DNA from: Oidiodendron maius Zn | Lineage: Eukaryota; Ascomycota; Leotiomycetes; Myxotrichaceae | Reading direction: 5' to 3' | Length of the DNA: 64,000 nucleotides | NCBI GenBank assembly: GCA_000827325.1 | Contig: KN832880.1 | Coordinates: forward strand, 1,602,112 to 1,666,111 | The notes under the pieces: model-generated | What the model was told of the DNA's origin: nothing | Database searches by the model: none | The model's input: only the letters and a program-made list of their open reading frames with translations | Program-made: the position numbers and the translations under genes | Shown: piece by piece, positions 10,858 to 23,005 of the stretch | Layout of the letters: every line of letters begins with the position of its first letter | Position numbering within the stretch: position 1 is the stretch's first letter

Positions 10858-12339
10858 GCGTTATAGGTTCAGACTCTCCTTTCTTAGTTCTTACTAAAAA
10901 GAGTTTTCCCTTGGAGTTTTTTCGCTTTAGAATTGATATTTGAGACCATCTAGAAACAATTCACTCTACACAAGTGTTCTTCCGTTCCGTGGCCTTATTA
11001 TGTAATGCGTATACTTTTTTAATTGGCTGGTTCGACCATGCTGGCCGACGCCTTCTGTGTTGCACGTTATTGAGACAAGTTCGAGTTTCAGCTTCGTGAG
11101 ACCCCGTGATGTCTCTGACGAGAGGGTTTTGCATGGCGAGTTCATTATATTATCTTAATTAGTTTTGTTTATGATGATGTCTCCTCCATTTGCTTTCTGT
11201 AGCTCCCAGCGATATAAGCTATACACTCAACCAATTGTAGGCAATAATGGTCGAGGTCTTTGAGCGCCTGAGCTTGATGGGAGAACAGAGACGATCTGAA
11301 CAACTTCGTACGGCGAATAGTGGCTCTGCTTTTGGTCCTCCAAATACCACCCGGGCGAGCAGGGCGCACTAAGCACAGGAACGTAAGCTAGTAAGGCTTA
11401 GGGAGAGAGAGCGCAAGCAGGCATTACGTGACCAGAAAGACGAGCAACGCCGTAAGGATAGACAGGCGAGAGACGAATCTACTCCGCAAGCTCTTCTGCA
11501 CTATGAGGTAAAGAAGGCTCAAGAGGCGGAACAAAGGCAAGCTTTTTCATCTAACAAGAAGCTAGGTGAGCTATGGAAAACGATTAAATATGATGCGGAG
11601 GTGGATGATTTAAAAGCCTTCAAGAAGGTATTTAAAACTTGAGGTGAATGCGCTGCTTGGTTATAACGACCGTGCTTCCTCAATTTTATTTTTACTGTAA
11701 GCAAGTCTATATCGTTCTTTGGCTAATAAAATTACTCCGTCAACTTATCGACTATGTAATTACGTATGATTTAGCAGACGGGACTACCTAGACCCGCTTC
11801 GAAAACGTAGGGAGGAAACACCAATTACCAATAAGCCTTTTAACTAATCACATGCCACGCCGCTAGAATAGTTAGTGCAAATGTCTTGCAATATTCCAAT
11901 ACTCCCAACCCCGACTAGCCATTTGCACTTCCTAGACTGATATCTGGCTACTCTTATCTCAAGTGCAATATGGCTAACCTTGTCAGCTAATGTTTCAGCT
12001 GGTAACGCTATAGATATTTATAAATCTTTTGGTTGAGGACACGGTCTAAACTTTACTACATTTTATGTGGTGGAATATCGATGTCATGTACTCGATCTCT
12101 CCACAGACTTAAGAAAATGACTTCATGTACAGCTTCGACCCACAAAAACTTCCTCAACACTAGCTTCGCAAAGAATCTTTCCAGGTTCTGAGCCGTAATA
12201 CCGTAGAAAATTTGAGCAATTGAGCAAGACACCATGTCCTATTTATTATATCAACAACAACAATTCCGCTTACAAACATCAGCTGGGAGTGGTAAGTCTC
12301 TTCAACAACCGACGTCTCCGAAATGCTGACACCCTTGTA
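10858..12339. other. Gene-poor region with one charged coding-like remnant
   Basis: At about 11235-11640 (+) there is a discontinuous Arg/Lys/Glu-rich coding-like stretch (RLRERERKQALRDQKDEQRR, then LGELWKTIKYDAEVDDLKAF) with breaks. It resembles the basic tail seen after fungal transposase or DNA-binding domains but cannot be assigned. The remainder shows nothing. Confidence 0.3.
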
Positions 12340-15300
12340 GGCGTTTGCGGCCCTTTCCTCCTCACGAAGTTTTGAGATCAGGAATCCTTGAAGGAAATGA
12401 TCAAGAACCAACCTAGAGGAACGATATACGCCTTGCAGAACTCCCATGGCTCCGCGACCACGTGGCGAAGCAAGATATTATCTTCCCTTTTGCTGGTTAT
12501 GAGTGCAGCAGTTCAGCAAGTAACGGGCTTAATTGATTTCACTCTCAGAAAGATGATAGTAAAAGTAGCTCTTATTATAGGAGAGAATAAACCTATCTAG
12601 ATGTCAACGACTCTACGACCATTGAAGCTTACGAACTCCCCGAACTCAACATGGTATAAATCCAGCGTTTCATCCTACAGCAAGTCCAATAAATGGACAA
12701 CACACTACACTGGTCAGGCGCGGGGAGGCTCAGAAACTCCCATGGAAGTTGAGTTCATTACACCATTTCCCCGCATCGTACCGTCACCATATACTCTGAT
12801 ACATTCAATAGAGCTTAATTACAGGCCCCTCTTTCAAGGGTTGACAGATGTTACTGCCTCGCCTGGAAACAAAACGGCGGCTGCAACTATCGACTGAATG
12901 TCTGAATTCAAGGATTCCTACAACCTGCACCCATCAACAATTAATTGTTGCTTCCAACTCTGTGTTATTGCTATAGCTGAAGGGATCAGCCGTCGACTTA
13001 CGCATCTTCATATTCCGACTGAAATTGAGGAGCTTTACATCTGCCCCAGTAATCATGGCGACCTGAGGGTTCAAGCAACCATGACTGGGACTACATCTTT
13101 GGATGCCCCAAGGAAGGGCATTTGCGCTGTCGACCGATGGAAATATAGTCCTCTCCCTAAAAGGATTGAGAACCTCACAACTTGAGAATAACGAGGAACC
13201 AGAAAATCTAACAGCTCAAAAATTGGTTTTCAAACCGGATGTAGATTTTCAACCAGTTTAGGAGCCGATTAAATCCATTGAGAGTCTGCAGAAGGAGAAA
13301 GGCTTAGCTTGTGTGGAGAAGCTCACCACGCTGTATATTATTGAACCACATGATCACAAAATTGAAGTAGCACGAACACTATCTCATCTCCACAAGTTCA
13401 AAGACTGGTTAAGCCTCCAAACTGAAATGGCAGAAATGGGAACACAGAGTATCTTTACTGATATTCAACATTTGGTTACGCTATCTTCATCTGAGCGTCT
13501 GGAGCTGATTGAAAATTTAACAGGAACGGGGCTGGAAACACCAATTGCTCCAGCTGCCGTTCTTGTCCGAAGGGCTTTTGACTCTTTCAAAGATATCATG
13601 GAGGGAAATGTTGAACCTTCGGAGATTTGCTTCCAGAGATGGTCTGACGCAATTCTACGTTGCTCTTGATCACTTTACCAATTGCAGCAAATTTATAGCC
13701 GCTCTTGGTCACGAAAACCCTCTGCTAAGGATCCTAGAAATTGGTGCTGGCACAGGTGGTGCAACTGCGCCTATCCTCAAAGCGCTCACCCTCGAAAATG
13801 GCCATCGAATGTACTCCAAATACACATACACCGACATCTTCGCTGGCGTCTTCATGAACGCCAGGGGGAGATTTCAGGATTATAGCAGCCTTGAGTTTAA
13901 AACATTGGACATCACCAAAGATGTTGTCGAGCAGGGGTTTGAAGAACACAGATACGATCTGATAGTTGCCAGCAATGTGCTGCATGCTACTGGCTCTCTA
14001 TTCGACACTCTGACGAATGTAAGGAAGTTGCTGGGCCCTCACCGGAGGGTGTACTTGCAGGAGCTGAACCTAGTCATTCAAATGTGTAACTTCATCATGG
14101 GCATCCTCCCCGGGTGGTGGCTGGGTGAGAGTAATGGCCGCATACTCCAACCCTACATCTCCCCAGAGCGGTGGGAACAGGAATTCAGGAATGCTGGCTT
14201 TGCCGGTGTTGAGGGTGTTGTTTTCGACGGAGCTCATCCTTTCCATTTTAATGCCAACATCGTCGCACGACCGTTCGTGGAGTTTGACGAACCGAAGAAA
14301 GTTAGCATTCTCCACAACACTGATTCAGCAGCTACTGCAGCAAGTTTGCATTCGGTTTTTGAACAGCACGGTTATCAAGTGGGCCGGTGTACAATCCATG
14401 ATGAAACTCCTTCTGGTCAGATCATTTCCACGGTAGACCTAGATACCCCATTCTTTGACAAGATCCAACCAGAGATTTTCTCTCCATTCCAGAGCTGGAT
14501 CTCTACAGTTCAGCATTTTGGAGGAATCTTACTATGGTTGCTCCCAGCTATACAGATTAAATGTTCAGATCCACGATCTGCGTTGACAATCGGTGCAGCT
14601 AGGACAATCCGTTCCGAGCTACCACTCAACTTTATCACATTGGAACTTGACAAACTGGATACTGAAGCATGGAAGGCTGTAATTAAGGTCATACCAAAGG
14701 CTTTTCGCAAGCCCAGAATAAGCGAATTGGATTCGGATTACGAGTTTGTCCTCTCAAATGGAATCATTCACATCGATAGATATCACGAGATCAAGATCCC
14801 AACCCAACTTCCAATGGAAGCCAGCCCTGATATACCCAAGAAAATGCACGTTGGTCGATTTGGTCTCCAGAGCATTCACTAGCAACAGGAAAATGTCCTG
14901 CGTCCATTGAACCTTAAAAGCTTGGAGATTAAATCAGTATGTATTGGTCTCCACTTTAAAGACGTGCTCTCTGCCATGGGTACTATAGATATGTCTATCA
15001 AAGGCTTTGGGTGCGAGGCAGCCGGCATTATTCGCAAAGTTGGATTAGCAGTCACAGATTTCAAGGTTGGTGATCGGATCATCAGTTTTGATAATGGTAT
15101 GCTCGCCACGCGTAATCAAGTGTCCGCACAGCTCTGTGCCAAGATTCCCGAGTTAGTCAGTTATAAGGATGGTGCTAAACTGCTTGCCGTATATGGGACG
15201 GTCATTCATTCTTTGTTAGATCTTTGTAACATTCAGAAAGGTCAGACTGTTCTGATTCATTCCGCCGCCGGAGGAATTGGCATCGCCGCAATTCATCTCT

Positions 15301-15600
15301 GTCGTATGGTTGGGGCAGAGGTGTACACCACCGCTGGCAATGAAGATAAAAGACGTTTTCTTCAGGAAACGTTTAAGATTCAAAGAGAGAAGATCTTCCA
15401 TTCTCGAAACACATCCTTCTTACCGGACATCACGAGAGCTACGAATAATCGTGGTGTCGATGTTGTCCTAAATTCTCTAGCTGGGGGGCTTCTCCATGCT
15501 GGCTGGCAATGTGAAGCTGAATTTGGTAAATCTGTTGAACGTGGTAAGCGAGACTTCCGCGATCATGGAAGATTGGACATGGATATATTCGGAGGCAACC
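12340..15600 (+). pseudogene. Highly reducing polyketide synthase relic (DH-MT-ER part)
   Basis: A fossil of a multidomain HR-PKS, the fungal enzyme that builds reduced polyketide chains. The visible order is a dehydratase start at about 12355 (ELPWLRDHVAKQDIIFPFAG), the second half of the dehydratase at about 12600-13180 (GLTDVTASPGNKTAAATI), a linker, then a C-methyltransferase domain at about 13310-14300 whose SAM motif is LRILEIGAGTGGATAP. A structural region (to about 14880) and an enoyl reductase (14907-15600) follow; the latter has IHSAAGGIGIAAIHLCRMVG and DVVLNSL. KS and AT are missing upstream, and KR and ACP downstream. An intron-like GTAAGT...TTGTAG lies just before the dehydratase. 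The gene is broken several times. The right end is fused to an SDR sequence. Confidence 0.85.
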
Positions 15601-16210
15601 GCAGCTTCTTCAATCTCCTACCTCTTCTCCGCCAGGCCCCCTCTCTCCGTCGCATCATCACCGTGTTCGCTGGAACCTACGAGGGTCCAATTGATCTGAA
15701 TGACGTCCCAGCCCGGAAAATCTCCCCTCTCGCTCTGCGCGGCCATGAATCTACCTTGATTACTTTCTCTATTGAGACACTCGCCAAGCAAGCTCCCGAT
15801 GTTTCGTTCATCCATAGTTTTCCGGGATCGGTGAAGTCGAATCTTGTCCGCGGCGGCGAGGGACCTTTAATATATACCGTGAGTTTGGTAATCAAGGCAA
15901 TTAGTCCCCTAGTCAATATCTCGAGCGAGGAGTGTGGTGAGCGTATGCGTTCCTGGCAACCAGTGCAAGATTCCCAGTTGGTCAGAATGGCGTTGTCTCT
16001 GCTGGAGTACCATTGGGGAACGGGGCTGTAGTGGCAAATGGAACTGACGGTAAAGTGGGGAGTGGCGTGTATACTCTTAATAGTACTGCAGAGAGCGGGG
16101 GCGCTAAGACTGTGGCCCTTCTTGCAAAGTATCGAAAGGAGGGCGTGCCGGAGAAACTATGGCAGCACACAGAGGGTGAATATACCCGAGTTTTGGGATT
16201 GAAGAGCTGA
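15601..16210 (+). pseudogene. C-terminal half of a short-chain dehydrogenase fused to the PKS relic
   Basis: From about 15605 the protein sequence leaves the enoyl reductase and becomes a classical fungal SDR tail: LLPLLRQAPSLRRIITVFAG, then DVSFIHSFPGSVKSNLVRGG, and, after a change of frame, DGKVGSGVYTLN and GVPEKLWQHTEGEY, ending at 16210. The N-terminal NAD(P)-binding half (TGxxxGIG) and the catalytic YxxxK are absent. The crossover is in frame with the enoyl reductase, so one open frame spans both families. It reads as a deletion or recombination scar between two neighbouring biosynthetic genes, not a working fusion. Confidence 0.75.
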
Positions 16211-16627
16211 AGTGGAAAGAGATCTCCATGTATTCGATGTTGAGTCTGAAAATCACTACTTGGTAATCTAGGGTATCTATAATTCCGCTATACATATTGT
16301 CAACAGTTAAAGATATTATAGTTTAGAGCAAACTCGCCCAACATCCTCAAGCACATGCTCTCCACACAACACACCACAGAACCTATAGGTACGAAGCGTT
16401 AGCATTTGTCCAACGAGAAATATGGCAGGCTGCCTTACAAGTCCCACTACTCTTCAACTGCATACAGCAGTACAGCGACTGTTAGGGCGGCGTGGCATTC
16501 CGGCAAGTTGGCTGCTGAAAACAGCGACCAAATTGCCGTTACATTGTTTAAAGTAATACTATTTGAATTTATCTGAAAGAGTATACGTTATTACTTCCTC
16601 TTAATTTATCGATACCCACCTCCCTAA
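16211..16627. other. Intergenic, nothing seen
   Basis: The 417 bp between the SDR relic and the CorA-like gene contain no gene, repeat or RNA signal that I can identify. Confidence 0.5.
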
Positions 16628-18403
16628 CTAAGGTAGGTGTCTTTCCCTGTCCACTCTGCCAGTTCTATTTTCCTTTCTCATGCTGTCTGAATTTTCTCCT
16701 GGGGATTTCCTAAGTCCTATTGAGATAACGTAGAACGTAACTGCCACCACTACAGCCAATGGGAGACTGATAGCCCAATAATACCGGAAATTGGCCCCTC
16801 CAGGCTGCCAGTCCCCGGCCATGCTAAACAAACTCGAAGTGTAAGCCAAGGGCACGAATATCAAAGCGAGAAAGGTGAGTATAGACGCCTTCTTCGCTTC
16901 CTCTAAAGATTTTGCTTGCTCATCATGCGAGCGCTTTGCGTCCTCAGCATTTTTGACCTCAGCCACTTTGTTCCCTGCTATCGCGTTCAAGCCAGTTGCA
17001 GAAGTAATCAGCAGCTCGAGTTGGTCCTTTCTCCAAAGCAGCTTTTGATAGATCATAACGAAATCTTCAGAGCTATCAAGGTAGTTTTGGAGATCGAATT
17101 CCCTTTTGGGTTGTCCTATAGGAATGCGAAGTGATTCCAAAATTGTAGCCACATCTTCGCAGGCTAGCATACATACGCGATAGGTATCATGGAGATCAGT
17201 CCACCATTTTTCCGTTGTGTTGATAGTGTACTTTTCGAATGCTTCTCTACGGGACATATGATAAATTGAGCTATGTGCGCTGTTGGCGGTGTATTCCGCG
17301 TAGTGCATCCAGTGGCTTGCGACGATTTTCTTGAGGAATATCGTACTGATTGAAGGATCGGAGCCAATAGGTACAAGGTCCGCATGGTTCATCCAGTAGA
17401 AGCAAATGTCCTCCAACATAGACGTACGTGGTGGACCATGTTTCTTGAGAAACATGGCTCTTGCGGACGGCCCTTCCGGATATTGAATGAAGTCTAGATA
17501 TCCACCTTGAAACGGGACATGCTGCAATGGCTTACTCTCAACGGCATACCCGTTGCGATCAGTCTTGACAATCTCATCCAGTGGAGGGTCAAGTAAGAGG
17601 ACAGCTTTAGATACTTTTAGCAGCTGGTTATTTGGATACGGGAAGAAAGGATGCGTACCGTCCCAACCCCCATCTTCACCTGCTTGCCCCCAGTAGGATG
17701 CACATCTTGATACTTTACCTACATTGTCAAATTCCCCCTGTATGTCCTTCTGAGAATTAACTGGTCTTCTCTTTCTGGAGACATTGATGTTTCGCTTTCC
17801 GACTACGTCCTGGAGATAGAAATCATCGATTTGAGGCATGAAAGATTCGGAGCTTTTATGAGAATTCTCGCCTGGTACTAGTGGGAAGTAGCGCAGCTCA
17901 AGATATCTGATCATGAATGATCTTTTGGGATTCTTCAACGAGGGAAGGCTAGGCGTCTTTCCTCCTTTGTGAGCTACTTCCCATAGCTGTGTCCTTTTTT
18001 GCCTGGCAAAGAATTCCGGGTCCATGTTAAAATGACATCCCAAGACTTGGACAAAGTTCCTTGCTACCCCTTCGAGCATAAACAATCGTCGTTGACGATG
18101 CTTCTGTGACGTACTAAGTAGGTAGGACTTCAGCATTTGAGATCCTTTCAGGTCAATACGTGATATGGGATCTCTCTCATGAAATTCTAGCACCGTCAGA
18201 GCTCCATAATCTGAGTCACTATTCCTCCACTTAGATTCTCCATATCTTAAAATTGGGTTTCTGGCACACATGGAGGCAATAGTTTTCGCATAAGGACCAG
18301 CGCTTCTAAGATGCAGGCCATCAATATGTTCATCTCTCCTGTTCTGCTGAGGAAGTACGGAATCAACGGGATCCTTGTGCGGAGACTCAGAATAATAGGA
18401 CAT
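16628..18403 (-). CDS. CorA-like membrane protein
   Basis: An intact intronless frame of 591 residues. The long N-terminal part is soluble and without a clear domain (WGQAGEDGGWDGTHPFFPYP is a distinctive stretch). The C-terminal architecture is that of fungal CorA-like Mg2+ transporter relatives: a long helical region, then two membrane helices at about 508-526 (ILTFLALIFVPLAYTSSLFSM) and 541-564. The GMN signature of true CorA channels, which should follow the first helix, is replaced by SLFSM, as in many fungal paralogues, so ion transport is not assured. It probably sits in the plasma or an internal membrane as an oligomer. No start ambiguity is seen. The 5' flank is AT-rich. Confidence 0.8.
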   Translation of the reverse strand: MSYYSESPHKDPVDSVLPQQNRRDEHIDGLHLRSAGPYAKTIASMCARNPILRYGESKWRNSDSDYGALTVLEFHERDPISRIDLKGSQMLKSYLLSTSQKHRQRRLFMLEGVARNFVQVLGCHFNMDPEFFARQKRTQLWEVAHKGGKTPSLPSLKNPKRSFMIRYLELRYFPLVPGENSHKSSESFMPQIDDFYLQDVVGKRNINVSRKRRPVNSQKDIQGEFDNVGKVSRCASYWGQAGEDGGWDGTHPFFPYPNNQLLKVSKAVLLLDPPLDEIVKTDRNGYAVESKPLQHVPFQGGYLDFIQYPEGPSARAMFLKKHGPPRTSMLEDICFYWMNHADLVPIGSDPSISTIFLKKIVASHWMHYAEYTANSAHSSIYHMSRREAFEKYTINTTEKWWTDLHDTYRVCMLACEDVATILESLRIPIGQPKREFDLQNYLDSSEDFVMIYQKLLWRKDQLELLITSATGLNAIAGNKVAEVKNAEDAKRSHDEQAKSLEEAKKASILTFLALIFVPLAYTSSLFSMAGDWQPGGANFRYYWAISLPLAVVVAVTFYVISIGLRKSPGENSDSMRKENRTGRVDRERHLP

Positions 18404-19251
18404 CCTGAACGCTACATGAGGGGACTACAGTTGAATAATAATATTCAACCGACCAGACTAAATGTACTGAGAAAGGAATGCTAAAGGCGAAGTTTGAGAG
18501 ATGAAAATTTCTTCTGCGATCTCGCGGGTATATGACTCGCTAGTTTTATGTTGTTACCTGTTGGAATAGACACGTGAGGCACCAATATGATCTAAGGCAC
18601 TGCTTATATAATTGAAGCACTCACACACCCTTTACAGCTGTATTTACATGCCCTTTACGGTTCATTGTTCTGCCTGTATAATCCGTAGGGGATATTACCG
18701 ATACGCTGCAGTTATAGCCGTATTAAGTTTAGCGCTGCATTGCTCGTAATCCTGACACATTGGGTATTTATACCCCACGCCCATGTTCGGTGACCTAAAC
18801 AGAGTCTTTATACTAATCGAATACGCTATACTACTGATGGCTGCAAATGCAGATAACGAGACGCAGGGACCTAGCTCTGCGGCTGATGACGCGACGGACA
18901 ACACGTCTAGTACAGGAGAGGAAGAAATAATTGAGGCGGATGATGTAGGGAAATCTTGCCCTCTCCTTTAGCCTACCACTAATACCTCATTACCCAAGGG
19001 AGTTCGATGTAACCCCGCACGGCACGAGTGAAGCCTAATGTCGGACCTTGGGAGGGGCTTTAGGTCTATATACTAGTAAGTACGCACCTTAGTAGTAGTT
19101 AACTATTAAGTTGATTTAGTACACTAATACAACATCTATTGTATTGAACCCTTATGTTATATTGCTGCCTGACAAGTTCAACGCACTCAGAAATCGTTCA
19201 TTACAAATCTCAGCAATCAAGAACACCCCAAATAGCTGTTCCCTGCGTTCT
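18404..19251. other. Intergenic; weak short frames only
   Basis: A 62-codon plus frame (18783-18971) reads as an acidic Asp/Glu/Ser-rich peptide and has no support as a gene. Nothing else is recognised. Confidence 0.4.
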
Positions 19252-21202
19252 CTATAGTATCTCAGCCCGGACGTCCGTAACCGGGCCAACATAAATATTT
19301 CGTCCCTGGACGAAATACATGATTAAAGAAATGAGAAGGACGCCCAAGAAAAGAACAACACTCCAGTTGAAGGTATCCAAGGTCACTGGGACAGTGTTTG
19401 GCCAAAAAGACCAGAAGAAAGTGAACAAGACATAGACAAGGCCGATCGTGTTGGCAGGAATACCCCACTTGCCTAGACTCCACCTCGCGGTCGGGATGAG
19501 CTCTGGATGAGCGATGCGACGATAAAGAACGCAGGCAATGGAGACGGTGTATGTTAGCATAATGGCGCATACCTGAAGTGAGATGATTGCGTTAAAAGCG
19601 GTTGCAGAGCCAATGTTGATGAGTGAGAGAAGCATAGTAATGGCGCAGCTAAGGCCGATGGCGTTCACTGGGATTTGTTTCTTCTCATTAACGTGACCAA
19701 TCCATTTAGAAAAAGGGAGACCGTTGTCGCGAGCGAAGGCAAATGTTTGGCGGGCCGTGGATGCGTTCCATGAAATATTAGCGGCAATAATTAGGAGGAG
19801 GATTAAGATCGTGATTCCGTTGACGCCAGCTTTGCTCACGGCAGTCCCTAGGACATAGATGAAGGGGTATCCCGATGGATCGTTTATTGCATCATCAACG
19901 CTCTCGATTGAAAAGAGATAAGTAACCAAGAGAATAATGGCCATGATACCGTTGCCAATATAACTCCAGAAGATTGAGATGGGTACATATCTACCAGCGT
20001 CTCTGACCTCTTCCGCAATGTGAGCGGTCGCATCGGATCCTAGTTTCGATCATTAGAAGATATTTTATCTTCTTGGAGGTGGAGCATACCGAGCAATGCA
20101 TAGATTGCCGTAATCTGGCCAACCATGATGCTGAGTCCCATAGACGACCAACCGCCTTCGTTGCTAAACTTGGTGAAGACGGCGTTTGCTGATTGGTGAG
20201 GTGCACAGACCCAGAGGACGATTAGTACAGTCAAAAACCCGAGAATGTGGATGGCCATCAGCCCATCCTGAATCTTTGGCCATATCTCAGCACCCCAAAC
20301 ATTGACAATATAAAGAACGGCAACCATAGCAAATACCAAGAGGGTGCCTTGGTATGGTTGTGGATTGTAGGTATCAGGATAGTTCAGAACAATGAGAGAC
20401 TGGATGATAGTTCCAGTCAGGAAAGATCCAGAAGCATTTCCAGCTTGCCATGACAAAGTGGACATCCATCCTAATTTCAGTCAGATTTCGTAACGAGCGG
20501 ATGCTGCAGACGCCCTCTCACCTGTAACATAACTTAAGAACTTTTGGTATCTGGGTGGCGCAAATTCCGAAACCCAATGGTACTGTCCACCAGAGATTGG
20601 TGCCCTGAGAAGATGTCAGACTTAGCAATCTTTACATCTCCGGCAGGTTACTGACATTGATGCCATCTCAGCCAAGGACAGAACGACAAAACCAAAGCCG
20701 GTAAACGTCCAGATGTAGGTCCAAAAGAGGCCGGCCAAGCCACCATCAATCAGGCCTTGCGTGTTAGCCCTGGGAGAGAGTAAGTATTTTGCTATGTGGT
20801 AAGCTGTAGGGAGATAATCACAATAGAAGGTACTCCCAAACACAGGTTAAAACAACAGCAAAACTCAGAGCAGATAAAGGACGGTAATTTCTCTGTTATC
20901 AAATATGGGGTTAACCATTGAGCCTTGGATGTTTCGCATCCCATCCGCAGGATTCCTGTGCAACGCACCTTGAGTTCTTGGAGTTTGCCCATACGGTACA
21001 TATCCTTCTGATCGTTCTTGGTGAAACCCGGCCTCGGCGGATTGGCACGACTGTACACATCATCTGTCGCATCCCCATCCTCGGTACCATCGAGGCGGTA
21101 CTTTGGCTCAGGAGTTTTGGAAGCCTCGATGGATGGGGTTCGAAATTCCAGCTTATCGTCAGCCGCACCACTCATATGGGCAATGTCTCCAAGGCCCGAC
21201 AT
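19252..21202 (-). CDS. APC-family amino-acid/GABA-type permease
   Basis: Six exons: 21202-20969, 20892-20822, 20769-20656, 20604-20522, 20470-20090 and 20039-19252. All phases agree and give 556 residues. Introns are 50-76 nt, GT-AG. The family (UGA4, choline and amino-acid permeases) imports amino acids, GABA or choline across the plasma membrane with about 12 helices. Visible marks are the pre-helix MYRMGKLQELK then RNYRPLSALSFAVVLTCVWE, AEMASMAPISGGQYHWVSEF, the conserved SDATAHIAEEVRDAGRYVP and WNASTARQTFAFARDNGLPF. The N-terminal 60 residues are cytosolic and hydrophilic. The exact substrate cannot be told. The frame is undamaged, so it is probably functional. Confidence 0.9.
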
Positions 21203-22668
21203 GGTGGACCCTTGGCTTGTCGGTGGCTGGAGACGTCGTGGATGTGGAGGATGTGGAGGAGTTGCCGGGGCACGTTGTCACAGAGATAGATCAAGGTCGT
21301 ACAGGTAGAGCAGAAACGGTAAGAGTTGTACGTATTGAAGGGTGGAAGGGCCGCGATTCGGAAGGTCATGGGAATTTTACCCAGTCGACGCTCCTCCGGT
21401 TCGGCCCGCACAGACACACCGCTCCATCTCGGCACATTCTCGCAATTTTGTATGGCTTGTCACCGGCAAATGAAGCCAAGTACAAACAGCTCTCCTTTTC
21501 AGCCCGAGTACCCAGATCTCGAGCGCGAGGTGATTTATGGCATCATTGAAGAAGAGACGGTCAAGTGTCCTCTGCGACATTCGGAGGAAAAAGGAGCAGA
21601 GGATAGGAAGCCTAAGAGCTCTGCTTTCGACGAAGAATACCAAGACTCGTTCTATTGAGGCTTATTTGGCTTGGAAATTGACCCTTTCGGTAGCTGAGCC
21701 GGGACGAGCTTATCTGACTAGCCCTTCTTGAGCGATGGAGTGATCTAGGGCTGCGTGGATTGATTGCGGAACAGCTATCAATCATGCCATTGCCCAAGTA
21801 CAACCATCTCGATAAGGCCATCGGAGGTGGACAATCTCGATCATATGGGATTTTTCCACTTCCTCTCCAATCCAACGTACCGCAATGGTTTCATTGCGAC
21901 CCCAATCGACGCCGCCCATGCTCTCTTGACGCCATATCAAGACTCGGGCGCCAGGCGTCCCGAGGATATGCCGATCCCTCGCACCTCTTGGGGAATGCGA
22001 CGGACGACTGGGCTTAGACTCGATATATCGACAGCGCGAGCAAGAGATTGTGCGGACGAATAACGAAGCTGGGGGCCTTTATAAACTGACGCAACCGGAG
22101 TATGGAGAGGATATCACGAAGGTGGCAGAGAATGCGAATCGGAGGTTTCAATGGGTTTGAACACATGGTTCGGCCACTAATTTGAAGAAGACCAGAGAGA
22201 GTCTTACTTCGCTGTAGAAGAGGGATGCATATGTGAACTATTTGATGTAGAATAGCTCGATAGATCCCGAACCGATTAATCTTGACTTTTGCATTCCTGT
22301 ACAGAGTGCATCGGATATAAGACAATATATGCCAACTGAGAGATCCCTCTAAATAGCTTAATCGTATTTACATATAACACAAGGATAAAACATTTACCGG
22401 TACTTTCAAATCTTTTTTGAATCTATCGGCTGTGATGGACAGTAAAAGAACATTATAATATCTCCCAAGCTAGAGACCCGTATAACATAGTTTCGCACCC
22501 CAGGCTATATTGTCCACACCCTCGAAGTCTTCACAAACCCCCAGTCATCGTCATATTTATAAGCCTAAAAGATAAGAATCCAGTCCTATTTCGCATTCAC
22601 AGGAGAAACCGATCTACCTACTATTCTTTGAAGCAGCCATCTGAGATAGTACTTTCATTAAATACCAG
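21203..22668. other. Region with unidentified coding-like pieces
   Basis: Between the permease and the BTB relic, a plus-strand stretch at about 21730-22156 reads in pieces like a real protein: MGFFHFLSNPTYRNGF, then in a different frame LDSIYRQREQEIVRTNNEAG and KLTQPEYGEDITKVAENANR, then a stop. I cannot name it; it may be an intron-containing unknown gene or debris. The GC-rich frames at 21018-21660 are not supported. Confidence 0.25.
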
Positions 22669-22758
22669 CAAGGTAAGATCTATTTTGAGGAGGAAGAACC
22701 GGTGTTGTTCCGTCAAATCGTAGAGTTCTTATATAAAGGTGATTGCTTCCCGCATCAG
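22669..22758 (+). pseudogene. BTB/POZ-domain fragment
   Basis: About 30 codons read KIYFEEEEPVLFRQIVEFLY followed by KGD. This is the central strand-helix part of a fungal BTB/POZ domain, where homologues have a DPVxFxxxLEYLYTGDY-like core. No upstream half, start codon or splice signals are evident and the frame soon loses similarity, so it is a short relic of a protein-interaction gene. Confidence 0.5.
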
Positions 22759-23005
22759 GAACTGCTACTTGGACCATCTTTAAACCAGGTGCATATAGTG
22801 CCGCCCCTTATCACTTGCAGACGTCGTGCTCAGTGAAGTTTAATACCAATCCGTTTTTAATTATTTTGCCAGTTCAAAATCTCCACGTATATATATTGTT
22901 CCTCAATACCCAAATGACTAGAACTGGCCTGCATTGAGATCAAGTCCGTAGTGCAATTCTAATCCCGCACGCCTTACGAGTCTTTCCAGATCAATGCACA
23001 CCACA

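Noticed and set aside
10134-10943. Long open frames with FEERRS or LRREKE repeats
   Set aside because: They arise only because the minisatellite unit is 18 bp (multiple of 3) and N is translated as X; they span an assembly gap and have no protein character outside the repeat.
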